DNA of 64,000 nt. It comes from Bradyrhizobium roseum (GTDB lineage Bacteria > Pseudomonadota > Alphaproteobacteria > Rhizobiales > Xanthobacteraceae). The translations under genes and the position numbers were made by a program. The notes below the pieces were generated by a model, which had not been told where the DNA came from, did no database searches, and saw only the letters and a program-made list of their open reading frames with translations. The stretch's first letter is position 1, and each line of letters opens with the position of its first letter. Positions 1 to 7,956 of this stretch are shown here, in pieces. The stretch is from positions 2,852,001-2,916,000 of the forward strand of contig NZ_CP129212.1 of assembly GCF_030413175.1 (NCBI RefSeq). The letters are read 5' to 3'.

Positions 1-454
1 GCGAATGCTCGATCACCATCAGCGAAGCGCCGCCCCACTCGCCGCCAAGGCCGATGCCCTGAACGATGCGCAGCAGGATGAGGAGGATGGGAGCGAGCAC
101 GCCGATCGACGCGTAGTTCGGCAGCAGGCCGATGCAGAACGTGCTCAGCCCCATGATGAACATGGTCAGCACCAGCATCGATTTGCGGCCGAGCCGGTCG
201 CCGAAATGACCGAACAGCGCGCCGCCGAGCGGACGCGCGAGAAAACCGACGGCATAGGTCCCGAGCGCCGCCAGTGTTCCGGCGAGGGGGTCGACGGTCG
301 GAAAGAATGCCTTGTTGAACACCAGCGCCGCGGCCGTTGCATAGATCAGGAAATCATACCACTCGATGATGGTGCCGACGCTGCTCGCAAACACGATCGA
401 TCGCATTTTCGAGCCAGCCGTTCGGGTGTCAGTCATAGTCGCCGCGATGCTCAT
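1..454 (-). CDS. MFS transporter, metabolite:H+ symporter type (N-terminal part, cut by window edge)
   Basis: Translating the minus strand from the ATG at 454 gives an open frame running off the window, so only about 151 N-terminal residues are present. They include SSVGTIIEWYDFLIYATAAA in the first helix and GHFGDRLGRKSMLV, the MFS loop 2-3 signature (G-x-x-x-D-R-x-G-R-x-x). Both are typical of the metabolite:H+ symporter subfamily (ShiA, KgtP and ProP relatives), inner-membrane proteins importing organic acids or osmolytes. A purine-rich GGGAGTGGGGAA precedes the start. A perfect inverted repeat at 488-503 lies just upstream and matches an element in front of the XRE-cupin gene, suggesting shared control. 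The substrate cannot be given. Confidence 0.85.
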   Translation of the reverse strand, partial: MSIAATMTDTRTAGSKMRSIVFASSVGTIIEWYDFLIYATAAALVFNKAFFPTVDPLAGTLAALGTYAVGFLARPLGGALFGHFGDRLGRKSMLVLTMFIMGLSTFCIGLLPNYASIGVLAPILLILLRIVQGIGLGGEWGGASLMVIEHS

Positions 455-487
455 TTCCCCACTCCCGGTTGAAAGCCAGAGGAACAA

Positions 488-503
488 TTCCTCTTTAGAG
501 GAA
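488..503. promoter_or_regulatory. Inverted repeat, putative XRE-cupin operator upstream of the MFS gene
   Basis: TTCCTCT-TT-AGAGGAA is a perfect 7-bp inverted repeat 34 bp upstream of the MFS start. Its core CCTCTTTAGAGG recurs with one change at 1379-1390, in front of the XRE-cupin regulator gene. Binding is inferred. The rest of 455-760 holds no credible gene. Confidence 0.4.
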
Positions 504-742
504 GCTTTTCCAATGTAGTGGATGCAAGGGGCGTGCCGGGAATACCCTCTGCGCTTTCGGACTCACGCCGGTTCAATGATGAGTTTTGATGCGCCAGATG
601 CTCAAAATGAACGCATTGCGGCTGAAAAATCGGACGTGGAAGTTCTTAGCCGCTACAGCCGATGATCGGGTGAGACGTGTCCGGGCGGCTTGATCGCCGC
701 GCCGGGCTGTTGGTGTATGGGTGCGCTCATAGGGGAATAATT

Positions 743-757
743 TCCACTTTGAGTGGA
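743..757 (-). terminator. Small hairpin after the XRE-cupin gene, possibly also an operator
   Basis: TCCACT-TTG-AGTGGA is a 6-bp stem with a 3-nt loop immediately 3' of the minus-strand regulator gene. It could end that transcript, but it also resembles the repeat at 488-503 in layout (CC-A/T-CTTT-GAG/AGA-GG), so an operator role is possible. There is no strong T tract. Confidence 0.25.
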
Positions 758-760
758 GCG

Positions 761-1348
761 TCAGCGCACTTTCGAGGTGTCGATCACCAGAAAATACTCG
801 CACTGGGTCTTGCCGAGGTTCAGGAAGGAGTGGTCGGCGTCCGCCTGGAAATACAGCGAGTCGCCCTGGCTCAGCGTGACCCGCTGATCGCCGATCGTGG
901 CGCGCATCCGGCCGCGCAGGACGTAAATGTATTCCTCGACGCCGCGGCGATGCGCGACGAAATTGCCGGTCTCGGCCTCGGGCGGCAGCGTATTGAGCAC
1001 CCAGTCGATGCCGCGTCCCGGCAGTACCGGCGAAATGCATCGGCGCAGGAAACCGGATTCATCGTCCTTCAACACGGGCTGGCGCCCGGCCGGGATGTGA
1101 ACGATCTCGCGCTCTACCGCAGGCGCCATCAACTGCGAGAAAGTGACGCCCAATGCCTCCGCCAGCTTTGACAGGATCACGGTCGACGGGACCGTCTCGC
1201 AGCGCTCGATCTTGGATATCATCGAGCGGCTGACGCCCGACGCATCGGCCAGCATTTCGAGGGAGAAGTGGTTCTTCTTGCGAAAATGGCGGATCTCGTC
1301 GGCCAAGACCGAAAGCTGAGAATTATCGGGGATATGTTCAGTACTCAA
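761..1348 (-). CDS. XRE-family transcriptional regulator with C-terminal cupin domain
   Basis: The 195-residue protein has an N-terminal helix-turn-helix (about residues 10-70, with SLEMLADASGVSRSMISKIE as the helix-turn-helix core) and a C-terminal cupin (about 105-190, with the double-stranded beta-helix pattern ...HRRGVEEYIYVLRGRMR... and DADHSFLNLGK). This two-domain layout is typical of small regulators (PuuR and SutR type) that bind an effector in the cupin and control an adjacent catabolic or transport operon. It is divergent from the dipeptide ABC operon at 1595-6764 and lies beside an MFS gene on the same strand. Related inverted repeats upstream of itself and of the MFS gene suggest autoregulation and local control. 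The effector is unknown. Confidence 0.88.
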   Translation of the reverse strand: MSTEHIPDNSQLSVLADEIRHFRKKNHFSLEMLADASGVSRSMISKIERCETVPSTVILSKLAEALGVTFSQLMAPAVEREIVHIPAGRQPVLKDDESGFLRRCISPVLPGRGIDWVLNTLPPEAETGNFVAHRRGVEEYIYVLRGRMRATIGDQRVTLSQGDSLYFQADADHSFLNLGKTQCEYFLVIDTSKVR

Positions 1349-1378
1349 AGTCGCGAATCCCTTGATCCTTACGCATGC

Positions 1379-1390
1379 CCTTTTTAGAGG
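1379..1390. promoter_or_regulatory. Putative XRE-cupin operator in the divergent intergenic region
   Basis: CCTTTTTAGAGG lies 31 bp upstream of the XRE-cupin start and matches 11 of 12 positions of the core of the inverted repeat at 490-501. It is well placed to autoregulate the regulator and to influence the divergent ABC operon. Confidence 0.35.
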
Positions 1391-1527
1391 CTTTATAGGC
1401 CTCCGAGCAATCTGTGTGGCGATTTGCGATGCACGGCCGTCGCCCGGACAAGATTACCGTTCGGTTTCGGCCGCCAGATCGCAGTTGCAGACCGCGTGGC
1501 AACCTGCTGCACTGACGCCTGTCGGGT

Positions 1528-1543
1528 TGGCATATCCCTTGCT
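1528..1543 (+). promoter_or_regulatory. Candidate sigma-54 (RpoN) promoter of the dipeptide ABC operon
   Basis: TGGCATATCCCTTGCT matches the -24/-12 consensus TGGCAC-N5-TTGCW, with the invariant GG and GC separated by exactly 10 nt. Two positions, 6 and 7 of the motif, differ from consensus. It lies 51 bp upstream of the ATG at 1595, leaving room for a leader of about 40 nt. A sigma-54 promoter would need an enhancer-binding activator, and none is encoded in the window. Confidence 0.5.
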
Positions 1544-1594
1544 TTTAAGTTGATGTTCTCATTTGGAAAACTTGGCAAAACGAGGAATTGGTCG

Positions 1595-3211
1595 ATGAGC
1601 GTTACAGGATCCAGGCGTCTGCTTGCGGTGGTGGCCATCGCCGCGTGTTCACTGGCAGCCGGATCGGCACAGGCGCAAACGCGCGCCGAGACGTTGCGCT
1701 ACGTGACCGGGGCATCCGTCAACACGCTCGATCCGAACATTCCCGGCTCGACCCGCGAAGCCTTTGCCGTCAGTCTCAGCACCTACGACCGGCTGGTTTC
1801 GTTCGGCCGCAAGCAGCTCAACGGCAAATGGGTGTTCGATCTCGGCAAGATCACCGGCGAACTGGCGGAATCCTACGAGGTCAGTCCCGACGGACTAAAG
1901 ATGACGTTCCGCCTGCGCAAGGACGCCAAATTCCAGGACGGCTCGCCGGTCACGGCTGATGATGTCAAATGGTCGCTGGACCGGGTGGTTACCGCGCCGG
2001 TGCTCGGCAAGGCGCAACTGCTGACGGGATCGATGACCTCGGCCGACCAGTTCAAGGTGATTGATCCCCTGACCATCGAGGTGACGCTGCCGAAGCCGGA
2101 CAAGCTGGCGTTGCCCAATCTCGCCACGGTATATCCGATCATCATCAACTCGAAGGTTGCCAAGGCCCATGCGACGCCAGACGATCCCTGGGCGACGGCG
2201 TGGCTGAAGGAGAACACGGCGGGCAGCGGCGCCTACAAGATCGAGACCTTCAAGCCGGGCGAGCAGGTGATCATGGCGCGCAACGAGGCCTGGAATCGCG
2301 GCACGCCCGACAAGTCGGCGTTCTTCAAGCGCGTCATCGTGCAGTCGGTGCCGGAGCCGGCGACGCGCGCCAACCTGGTCGAGCGCGGCGACGCCGACAT
2401 CGTCGTCGATCTGCAGGCGAGTGACGTTCAGTCGCTTGAGGCCAAGGGCAAGTTGAAGGTGATTTCGACTCCCCAATACAACGCCGTCACCTTTATCTCC
2501 ATGAACAATCAGCTTCCGCCCTTCGACAACGTCAACATCCGTCGTGCCATCGCCTTCGCGTTGCCCTACGACGATATGTTCAAGGCGGCGCTGTTCGGCC
2601 GCGGTTCGCCGCTGTTCGGCGCGACATGGGCGGACGGCAAGCCGCCGAACGGCGTTTATCCGATCCCCCAGCCGGTGAAGCTCGATCTCGAGAAGGCCAA
2701 GGAGTATCTCAAGGCAGCAGGCATGCCGGATGGTTTCTCGACCACGTTCAGCTTCAATGTCGGGCAGGCCTCAACCGCCGAACCGATGGCGGCCTTGGTA
2801 AAGGAATCGCTTGCCAAGATCGGCATCAAGGTCGATATCCAGAAGCTGCCGGACGCCCAGATGTCGACGCAGATCAACGAGAAGAAGCTTCCGTTCTTTA
2901 CCGAAGGCATCGTCGCGTGGCTGCCGTCGACCGACTATTTCTACCGCAACTTCTACACGGGCAGTCAGCGTTGGAATTATTCGTCGATCAACAATTCGGA
3001 ATTGGGCGAAATCGCGCAGAAAGCCCGTTTCGAGTCCGATGCGGCCAAGTATGAGGAAGATGGCAAGAAGCTCAACGCCATCCATTTCAGCGAGATGCCG
3101 CAGATCCCGCTCTGGCAGCCCAGCCAGGATGCCGTCATGGCGTCCACGGTGGAGGGGTATACGTACCAGTTCCACCGCCAGGTGGATTATCGCGATCTCA
3201 ATCGCAAGTAA
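1595..3211 (+). CDS. ABC transporter substrate-binding protein, family 5 (dipeptide/oligopeptide type)
   Basis: This periplasmic binding protein of about 538 residues belongs to the SBP family 5 (DppA/OppA-like). The ATG at 1595 is preferred over the longer open frame from 1424 because GAGGA sits 8 nt upstream and a clean Sec signal peptide follows (MSVTGSRRLLAVVAIAACSL, cleavage near AQAQ). The mature part has the family core LRYVTGASVNTLDP near its start, and PVTADDVKWSLDRVV and FRLRKDAKFQDGSPV further on. It is the first gene of a four-gene operon with permeases and ATPase. A candidate sigma-54 promoter precedes it and an XRE-cupin gene is divergent. The ligand could be a peptide, glutathione or another amide. 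Confidence 0.92.
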   Translation: MSVTGSRRLLAVVAIAACSLAAGSAQAQTRAETLRYVTGASVNTLDPNIPGSTREAFAVSLSTYDRLVSFGRKQLNGKWVFDLGKITGELAESYEVSPDGLKMTFRLRKDAKFQDGSPVTADDVKWSLDRVVTAPVLGKAQLLTGSMTSADQFKVIDPLTIEVTLPKPDKLALPNLATVYPIIINSKVAKAHATPDDPWATAWLKENTAGSGAYKIETFKPGEQVIMARNEAWNRGTPDKSAFFKRVIVQSVPEPATRANLVERGDADIVVDLQASDVQSLEAKGKLKVISTPQYNAVTFISMNNQLPPFDNVNIRRAIAFALPYDDMFKAALFGRGSPLFGATWADGKPPNGVYPIPQPVKLDLEKAKEYLKAAGMPDGFSTTFSFNVGQASTAEPMAALVKESLAKIGIKVDIQKLPDAQMSTQINEKKLPFFTEGIVAWLPSTDYFYRNFYTGSQRWNYSSINNSELGEIAQKARFESDAAKYEEDGKKLNAIHFSEMPQIPLWQPSQDAVMASTVEGYTYQFHRQVDYRDLNRK

Positions 3212-3223
3212 CCGGGAGGTCAG

Positions 3224-4255
3224 ATGCCGGCCGTTGGAGCAACGCTGACACGGGCGGGCAAGCGATTCCTGTCCTCGCTGCCGGCCCTGTTTGGCGTGCT
3301 GGTGTTCACCTTCCTCCTGATGCGGGTGCTGCCGGGCGATCCGGCAGTGTTCTTTGCCTCCGGGCCGAACGCGGGCAAGGAGGAGATCGAGGTCATTCGC
3401 AAGCAGATGGGGCTCAACAAGCCGGTGCCTGAACAGCTGATGCTGTATCTCTACGATGTCGGCCGCGGCAATCTCGGCAGATCGATGATGACCGGCCAGA
3501 TGGTCACCAAGGATCTGCGCGAGCGGCTGCCGGCTTCGCTGGAGCTGACCTTCACGGCGCTGCTGATCGCGCTGGTGACGGCGGTGCCGCTCGGCGTGCT
3601 GGCGGCGTTGCGGCCGGGCTCGGCGATCGACCACGGGGTGCGGTTCTTCTGCGCGCTTGGTGTCTGCGTGCCGACCTTCGTATCGGGCCTGCTGCTGATC
3701 TATGTCTTCTATTACCTGCTCGGGCTCGCGCCCGATCCGACCGGCCGCGTCGATATCTTCGCGGCGTTGCCGCCACGGCAGACCGGGTTTCTGTTGATCG
3801 ACTTCCTGCTCGTCGGCGATTTCGATGGATGGTGGGCGGCCTTCCGGCAACTGATCCTGCCGGCGCTGAGCATGGCGCTGTTCGTAGTGGCACCGCTGGC
3901 GCGTATCACGCGGGCCTCGATGCTGGTGTCGCTGGGCAGTGATTTCGTGCGTACCGCGCGTTCGGTCGGGCTGCCCTGGTGGCGGGTCGTCGTCACCTAT
4001 GCGCTGCGGAATGCCATTCTGCCGGTGATCACCATCGCAGGCATCGTGTTCTCGACCATGCTCGGCGCCAATGTGCTGGTGGAAAAAGTATTCTCCTGGC
4101 CGGGCGTCGCGTCCTATGCGCTGGATGCGCTGCTGTCTTCGGATTATGCTCCGGTGCAGGGGTTTGTGCTGCTGATGGCGACCGTGTTCGTGATCGTCAA
4201 TCTGCTGGTGGATATCCTTTACGGCATTGCCGATCCACGGGTGACCATCGGATGA
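3224..4255 (+). CDS. ABC transporter permease, DppB type
   Basis: This inner-membrane permease of 343 residues is normal in length for DppB/OppB/GsiC proteins. It has the N-terminal helix with FGVLVFTFLLMRVLPGDPA, the hallmark DppB start, and a later cytoplasmic coupling segment (LVSLGSDFVRTARSVGLPWW...ALRNAILPVITIAG). AGGTCAG just upstream of the ATG is the likely ribosome site. It starts 12 nt after the binding-protein gene and its stop overlaps the next start as ATGA, so translation is probably coupled. It forms the pore with the product of the following gene. Confidence 0.93.
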   Translation: MPAVGATLTRAGKRFLSSLPALFGVLVFTFLLMRVLPGDPAVFFASGPNAGKEEIEVIRKQMGLNKPVPEQLMLYLYDVGRGNLGRSMMTGQMVTKDLRERLPASLELTFTALLIALVTAVPLGVLAALRPGSAIDHGVRFFCALGVCVPTFVSGLLLIYVFYYLLGLAPDPTGRVDIFAALPPRQTGFLLIDFLLVGDFDGWWAAFRQLILPALSMALFVVAPLARITRASMLVSLGSDFVRTARSVGLPWWRVVVTYALRNAILPVITIAGIVFSTMLGANVLVEKVFSWPGVASYALDALLSSDYAPVQGFVLLMATVFVIVNLLVDILYGIADPRVTIG

Positions 4256-5100
4256 CCTCAGCGACGCTTCGCCATGCCGGCTGGATTCTGCGCGGCAACC
4301 CGCTTACCGCGGTCGCCGCGACCGGCGTCGTTCTGCTGACGCTGATCGCCATCTTCGGGCCGTGGATCGTTCCGTATGATCCGATCGTCTCCAACGTGTC
4401 GCAGGCGCTGATGCCGCCGAGCGCGGCGCATATCGCCGGCACCGATCAACTTGGCCGCGACGTGTTCAGCCGCCTGATCGTCGCGGCACGGCTCGATCTT
4501 GCCATCGCGATCTCGGCGGTCGGGATCTCCTTTGCCATCGGCGCGGTGATCGGCGCGTTCTGCGGCTATACCGGCGGAAAGCTCGACCGCGGCGTCGGCC
4601 GCTTCGTCGACGTCGTGATGGCGTTTCCGCTGTTCGTGCTGGCGATGGCGATGGTCGCGGCGCTGGGTAACCGGGTCGAGAATATCGTGATCGCGACCGC
4701 GATCATCAACCTGCCGTTCTATATCCGCTTTGCGCGGGCGGAGGTGAACGTTCGCCGCAATGTCGGCTGGGTCGAAGCGGCGCGCGCCTGCGGCGACAGC
4801 CATCTTTCGGTGGTGCTGCGCTTCCTGCTTCCGAACGTGCTGCCAGCTATGGCGGTGCAGATATCGCTCAATCTTGGCTGGGCGATCCTCAACGCCGCCG
4901 GGCTCTCCTTCATCGGCCTCGGCGTCAAACCGCCGACGCCGGAATGGGGCATTATGGTGGCGGAGGGTGCGCGTTTCATTTCCACCGGCAAATGGTGGCT
5001 GGTCGCGTTTCCGGGCCTGGCGTTGATGCTGACGGTGCTGTGTTTCAACCTGCTCGGCGACGGCGTGCGCGACATTCTCGATCCCCGCATGCGAACATGA
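4252..5100 (+). CDS. ABC transporter permease, DppC type
   Basis: This is the second membrane subunit (282 residues) of the importer. The N-terminal PYDPIVSNVSQALMPPS...HIAGTDQLGRDVFSRLI motif is characteristic of DppC/OppC/GsiD, and the EAARACGDS...VLRFLLPN coupling loop is present. The ATG at 4252 overlaps the stop of the DppB-type gene by 4 nt, and its own stop overlaps the ATPase start by 4 nt. A much longer open frame upstream, from 3979, is only read-through of the neighbouring gene in another frame. Confidence 0.93.
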   Translation: MTSATLRHAGWILRGNPLTAVAATGVVLLTLIAIFGPWIVPYDPIVSNVSQALMPPSAAHIAGTDQLGRDVFSRLIVAARLDLAIAISAVGISFAIGAVIGAFCGYTGGKLDRGVGRFVDVVMAFPLFVLAMAMVAALGNRVENIVIATAIINLPFYIRFARAEVNVRRNVGWVEAARACGDSHLSVVLRFLLPNVLPAMAVQISLNLGWAILNAAGLSFIGLGVKPPTPEWGIMVAEGARFISTGKWWLVAFPGLALMLTVLCFNLLGDGVRDILDPRMRT

Positions 5101-6764
5101 CCAAATTGCTGCTGGAACTGAACGATCTGCATGTCAGCTTCTCGACGCGGCGCGGCCTGGTCGAGGCCGTGCGCGGGGTCACGCTGTCGCTCGGCGAGGG
5201 TGAGATGCTCGGCCTCGTCGGCGAAAGCGGCTCGGGAAAATCTGTCACCGGCTTTGCGATCACGCGGCTGCTCGATGCGGCCGGCCGGGTCACCGCAGGC
5301 AACATCCGGTTTCGCGGGCAGGACATCACGAAGATTTCCGCGGGCGACTTCCGCCATCTGCACGGCGCGGCGATGGCGATGATCTTCCAGAACCCGCGCG
5401 CCGCGCTCAATCCGATCCGCGCCGTCGGTGACCAGATTGCGGATGCGATCACCGCCCACAAGCGCATGCCCCGCGATGAAGCGCGGTCGCAGGCGCTGGA
5501 ACTCTTGCGCGCCGTGCAGATTCGCGATCCCGAAAAGCGCATGGCGGCGTATCCGCACGAACTCTCCGGCGGCATGTGCCAGCGGGTGATGATCGCGATG
5601 GCGATCTCCTGCAATCCGGCGCTGTTGATCGCCGACGAGCCGACCACCGGCCTCGACGTCACGACGCAGAAGGTGGTGATGGACCTTCTGACCGGGATCG
5701 CGGCCGAGCGCGGCATGGCGACCATCCTGATCACCCATGATCTCGGTCTTGCGGCGCGCTACTGTCGCCGTGTCGTGGTGATGGAGCAGGGCCGGCTGGT
5801 CGAGGAGGCTGAGCCGTTGCGGCTCTTCCACGCCCCGAAACATCCCTACACCAAGCGTCTGGTGGCGGCGTCGCCCACCGCGAGTTCGCGGATCGCGGAT
5901 CTGGTGCCGGCAGAGGAGGGAGGCCGGGAAATAGCGGTACTCGCCGCGTCGCGGCCGCCGCCCGCGCCGGGTACCCCGCCGCTGCTGGAAGTTCAGAAGC
6001 TGGTCAAACGGTTCGATCAGGGCGCGGCGGCGGTCGCGGATTTTTCGATGACGATCAGTGCCGGCGAGAGCGTCGGCCTGGTCGGCGAATCCGGCTCCGG
6101 CAAGAGCACGACCTCGCGCATCATCTGCCGGCTGATCGACCCGAGCGAGGGCGACATCGCGTTCGAGGGGCAGTCAATCGGGCATATCCCGGCGCGGGAT
6201 TTTCACCGCTCGCCGTTCCGCAAGGATATCCAGATCGTCTTTCAGGATCCGAACGATAGCCTCAATCCGCGCTTCACCGCGTTCGACTGCATCGCCCATC
6301 CGCTGCTGAGGATTGGCGGCATGCGTCCGGGCGACGCGTTGCGACGGCGGGTGGAGGAGTGCGCACAGCGCGTCGGACTGGGACTGGATTTGCTGACGCG
6401 CTTTCCGCATCAGCTTTCCGGCGGCCAGAAGGCCCGCGTCGGCATCGCCCGTGCCATCGCCTGCCGGCCGCGGCTGCTGGTATTGGACGAGCCGACGGCG
6501 GCGCTCGACGTCTCGGTGCAGGCGGTGGTGCTGCAACTGCTCGACCGGCTGCGGCGCGAGGACGATCTGGCGTTTCTGTTCGTCAGCCACGACCTCAACG
6601 TCGTGCGCATGATGTGCGACCGGACCATCGTGCTGCAAAGCGGCCGTATCGTCGAACAAGGCGAGAGCAGGGCGATGTTCGACAATCCGAAGACCGCTTA
6701 CACGCGCGAGCTGGTTGACGCCGTGCCGCATATCGAGCCCGAACTGATAGCGCTGGCGACCTGA
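5097..6764 (+). CDS. Fused double ABC ATPase (DppD-DppF type)
   Basis: One 555-residue chain carries two nucleotide-binding domains. The first has a Walker A at about residue 42 (GESGSGKS), signature LSGGMCQRVMIAMA and Walker B LLIADEPTTGLD. The second has a Walker A near residue 330, signature LSGGQKARVGIARA and Walker B LLVLDEPTAALD. Separate DppD and DppF subunits are fused here, which is common in alpha- and betaproteobacteria (GsiA-like). The protein would energise import through the two permeases encoded just upstream. ATG at 5097 overlaps the preceding stop. It is the last gene of the operon; the next 448 nt contain no clear gene. Confidence 0.93.
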   Translation: MTKLLLELNDLHVSFSTRRGLVEAVRGVTLSLGEGEMLGLVGESGSGKSVTGFAITRLLDAAGRVTAGNIRFRGQDITKISAGDFRHLHGAAMAMIFQNPRAALNPIRAVGDQIADAITAHKRMPRDEARSQALELLRAVQIRDPEKRMAAYPHELSGGMCQRVMIAMAISCNPALLIADEPTTGLDVTTQKVVMDLLTGIAAERGMATILITHDLGLAARYCRRVVVMEQGRLVEEAEPLRLFHAPKHPYTKRLVAASPTASSRIADLVPAEEGGREIAVLAASRPPPAPGTPPLLEVQKLVKRFDQGAAAVADFSMTISAGESVGLVGESGSGKSTTSRIICRLIDPSEGDIAFEGQSIGHIPARDFHRSPFRKDIQIVFQDPNDSLNPRFTAFDCIAHPLLRIGGMRPGDALRRRVEECAQRVGLGLDLLTRFPHQLSGGQKARVGIARAIACRPRLLVLDEPTAALDVSVQAVVLQLLDRLRREDDLAFLFVSHDLNVVRMMCDRTIVLQSGRIVEQGESRAMFDNPKTAYTRELVDAVPHIEPELIALAT

Positions 6765-7212
6765 GGTCGCTGGCGCAAGCGCGCTCGATGGCGAATTTTT
6801 TGCGCGCGATTTTCAAGCAGGCGATCGAGCAAATAGCCGTGTTGTCGGAACACATTAGCGGCGTAAAAAGTTTCGTTAACGCTGCCGGTGGCGAAGCGTC
6901 CGTTGCAAATAGTTGCTCGCTTGCCCTTGACGGACCTGGAAGTCTCGGTGCATAGGGCTGCCCCACGAAACGCCGTCGAATTCGCCGGCGCTCTTTAAGG
7001 ACCGAAACCGTGTTGCGATCACGCTCACATATCGTCGCGAAAGCTGCCGCCGCGCTGCCGTTTACTCGGCCGTGCGACTGGTCGCGCATGTCCGCGGCGG
7101 AATGCGGTCCGCGCACCCCGACGATGCCCGAATATCTCGGGACCAGCGGAATAGCAGGCAACACGTAACAGGCAGCGGGAATCCAACCTCTGCCAATCAG
7201 GCGGAGGGCAAC
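6765..7212. other. Gene-poor gap before the tRNA island
   Basis: No convincing coding frame or RNA gene is visible. Open frames here on the minus strand lack codon character. A possible promoter-like pair (TTGACG at 6927-6932 and CATAGG at 6951-6956, 18-nt spacing) precedes the small gene at 7213 and could drive it or the tRNA array; it is weak. Confidence 0.4.
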
Positions 7213-7413
7213 ATGGCCCGCAACAACACCACCAGGACAGGACTCGAGAAGCAGACCCGCGAGAGGATTTTTTCCTCGCCGGTCGCGCTTGCCTTCGTTC
7301 GCACCGTTGTGGCGCGCCGGGGCATCTCCGAGACCGAAGCCCGCCAGATCTATCTCGACTACATCAACCGGTCATGGTCGGCGGATCATTACCGCTGCAA
7401 TGACGTGAACTGA
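7213..7413 (+). CDS. Small uncharacterised protein (66 aa) at the head of the tRNA island
   Basis: The ATG at 7213 is chosen over the open frame beginning at 7072 because GGAGGG sits 5 nt upstream and the N terminus is then a compact polar stretch (MARNNTTRTGLEKQTRERIF). The product is basic at its start and ends SWSADHYRCNDVN. It has no membrane segment and no motif I recognise. The middle (SPVALAFVRTVVARRGISET, then EARQIYLDYINR) looks helical. It lies 190 nt before the first tRNA of the array, on the same strand, so it may belong to the island. Function unknown. Confidence 0.55.
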   Translation: MARNNTTRTGLEKQTRERIFSSPVALAFVRTVVARRGISETEARQIYLDYINRSWSADHYRCNDVN

Positions 7414-7523
7414 TTTCGAATACAGGACGTTCGCCCCTGCGAGGACATAAGGCGATCCGCTGACCGGTACCGGTCTCCTTTGGTGGAGCGGCAAACGGTG
7501 GTTTCAGGCAGCGATGATCTTTT

Positions 7524-7540
7524 GGCCGGGTTTTCCGGCC
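7524..7540 (+). terminator. Possible hairpin terminator after the 66-aa gene
   Basis: GGCCGG-GTTTT-CCGGCC forms a 6-bp GC stem followed by GTTTG. The T run is short, so termination is uncertain. Confidence 0.3.
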
Positions 7541-7603
7541 GTTTGTAGATTTCATGCCGGCGAAGCAATACGGACAGGTCCGATCTTCCGCCGGCACCAA
7601 TTC

Positions 7604-7680
7604 GCTCCACTGGCCCAATTGGCAGAGGCGACGGACTTAGAATCCGTGCGGTGGCGGTTCGAATCCGTCGTGGAGCACCA
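7604..7680 (+). tRNA. tRNA-Leu(UAG)-like, without long variable arm
   Basis: The acceptor stem GCTCCAC pairs with GTGGAGC; A73 and an encoded CCA follow. The anticodon stem-loop ACGGA-CTTAGAA-TCCGT gives anticodon TAG (Leu). The variable region is only 5 nt (GCGGT), whereas bacterial tRNA-Leu is class II with a long variable arm. The T arm GGCGG-TTCGAAT-CCGTC is intact. First tRNA of the array. Whether LeuRS charges it is open. Confidence 0.85.
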
Positions 7681-7690
7681 GACCCTCAAT

Positions 7691-7765
7691 GCGCGCTTAG
7701 CTCAGCGGTAGAGCGCCTGTTTTACACGCAGGATGTCGGCCGTTCGATCCGGTCAGCGCGTACCA
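7691..7765 (+). tRNA. tRNA-Val(UAC)
   Basis: The acceptor GCGCGCT/AGCGCGT, D arm GCTC...GAGC, anticodon arm CCTGT-TTTACAC-GCAGG (anticodon TAC) and T arm GGCCG-TTCGATC-CGGTC form a full cloverleaf. A73 and CCA are encoded. It lies 10 nt after the Leu-like tRNA. Confidence 0.88.
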
Positions 7766-7777
7766 AACCATCCATAT

Positions 7778-7851
7778 CCTCTCGTAGCTCAGTGGCAGAG
7801 CAATCGCTTGATAAGCGATCGACGGATGTTCGATTCATCGCGGGAGGACCA
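7778..7851 (+). tRNA. tRNA-Ile(GAU)
   Basis: The acceptor is CCTCTCG/CGGGAGG. The anticodon arm ATCGC-TTGATAA-GCGAT is perfectly paired and gives GAT (Ile). The T arm GGATG-TTCGATT-CATCG has one outer G-G mismatch. CCA is encoded. This is outside an rRNA operon, where alphaproteobacterial tRNA-Ile(GAU) normally sits. Confidence 0.8.
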
Positions 7852-7865
7852 AAGGCCAGGATGAC

Positions 7866-7948
7866 GGATCCGGAGCGTTAAACCTGAATGGAGATGGAGC
7901 GGATTTTTAACCCGTGCGCCAGTGGTTCGAAACCACCCGGATCCTCCA
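7866..7948 (+). tRNA. tRNA-Lys(UUU)-like with enlarged D region
   Basis: GGATCCG pairs with CGGATCC and TCCA follows. The anticodon loop TTTTTAA, between GCGGA and CCCGT, gives TTT (Lys). The stretch between acceptor and anticodon stem is about 26 nt instead of about 19, so the D arm is expanded or partly degraded. Anticodon-stem pair 31-39 and the outer T-stem pair are mismatched. It may be functional or decaying. Confidence 0.6.
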
Positions 7949-7956
7949 ACATGTCC

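Noticed and set aside
5..472. 155-codon plus-strand open frame at the left edge
   Set aside because: The minus strand of this segment encodes clear MFS helices and motifs; the plus frame is its shadow.
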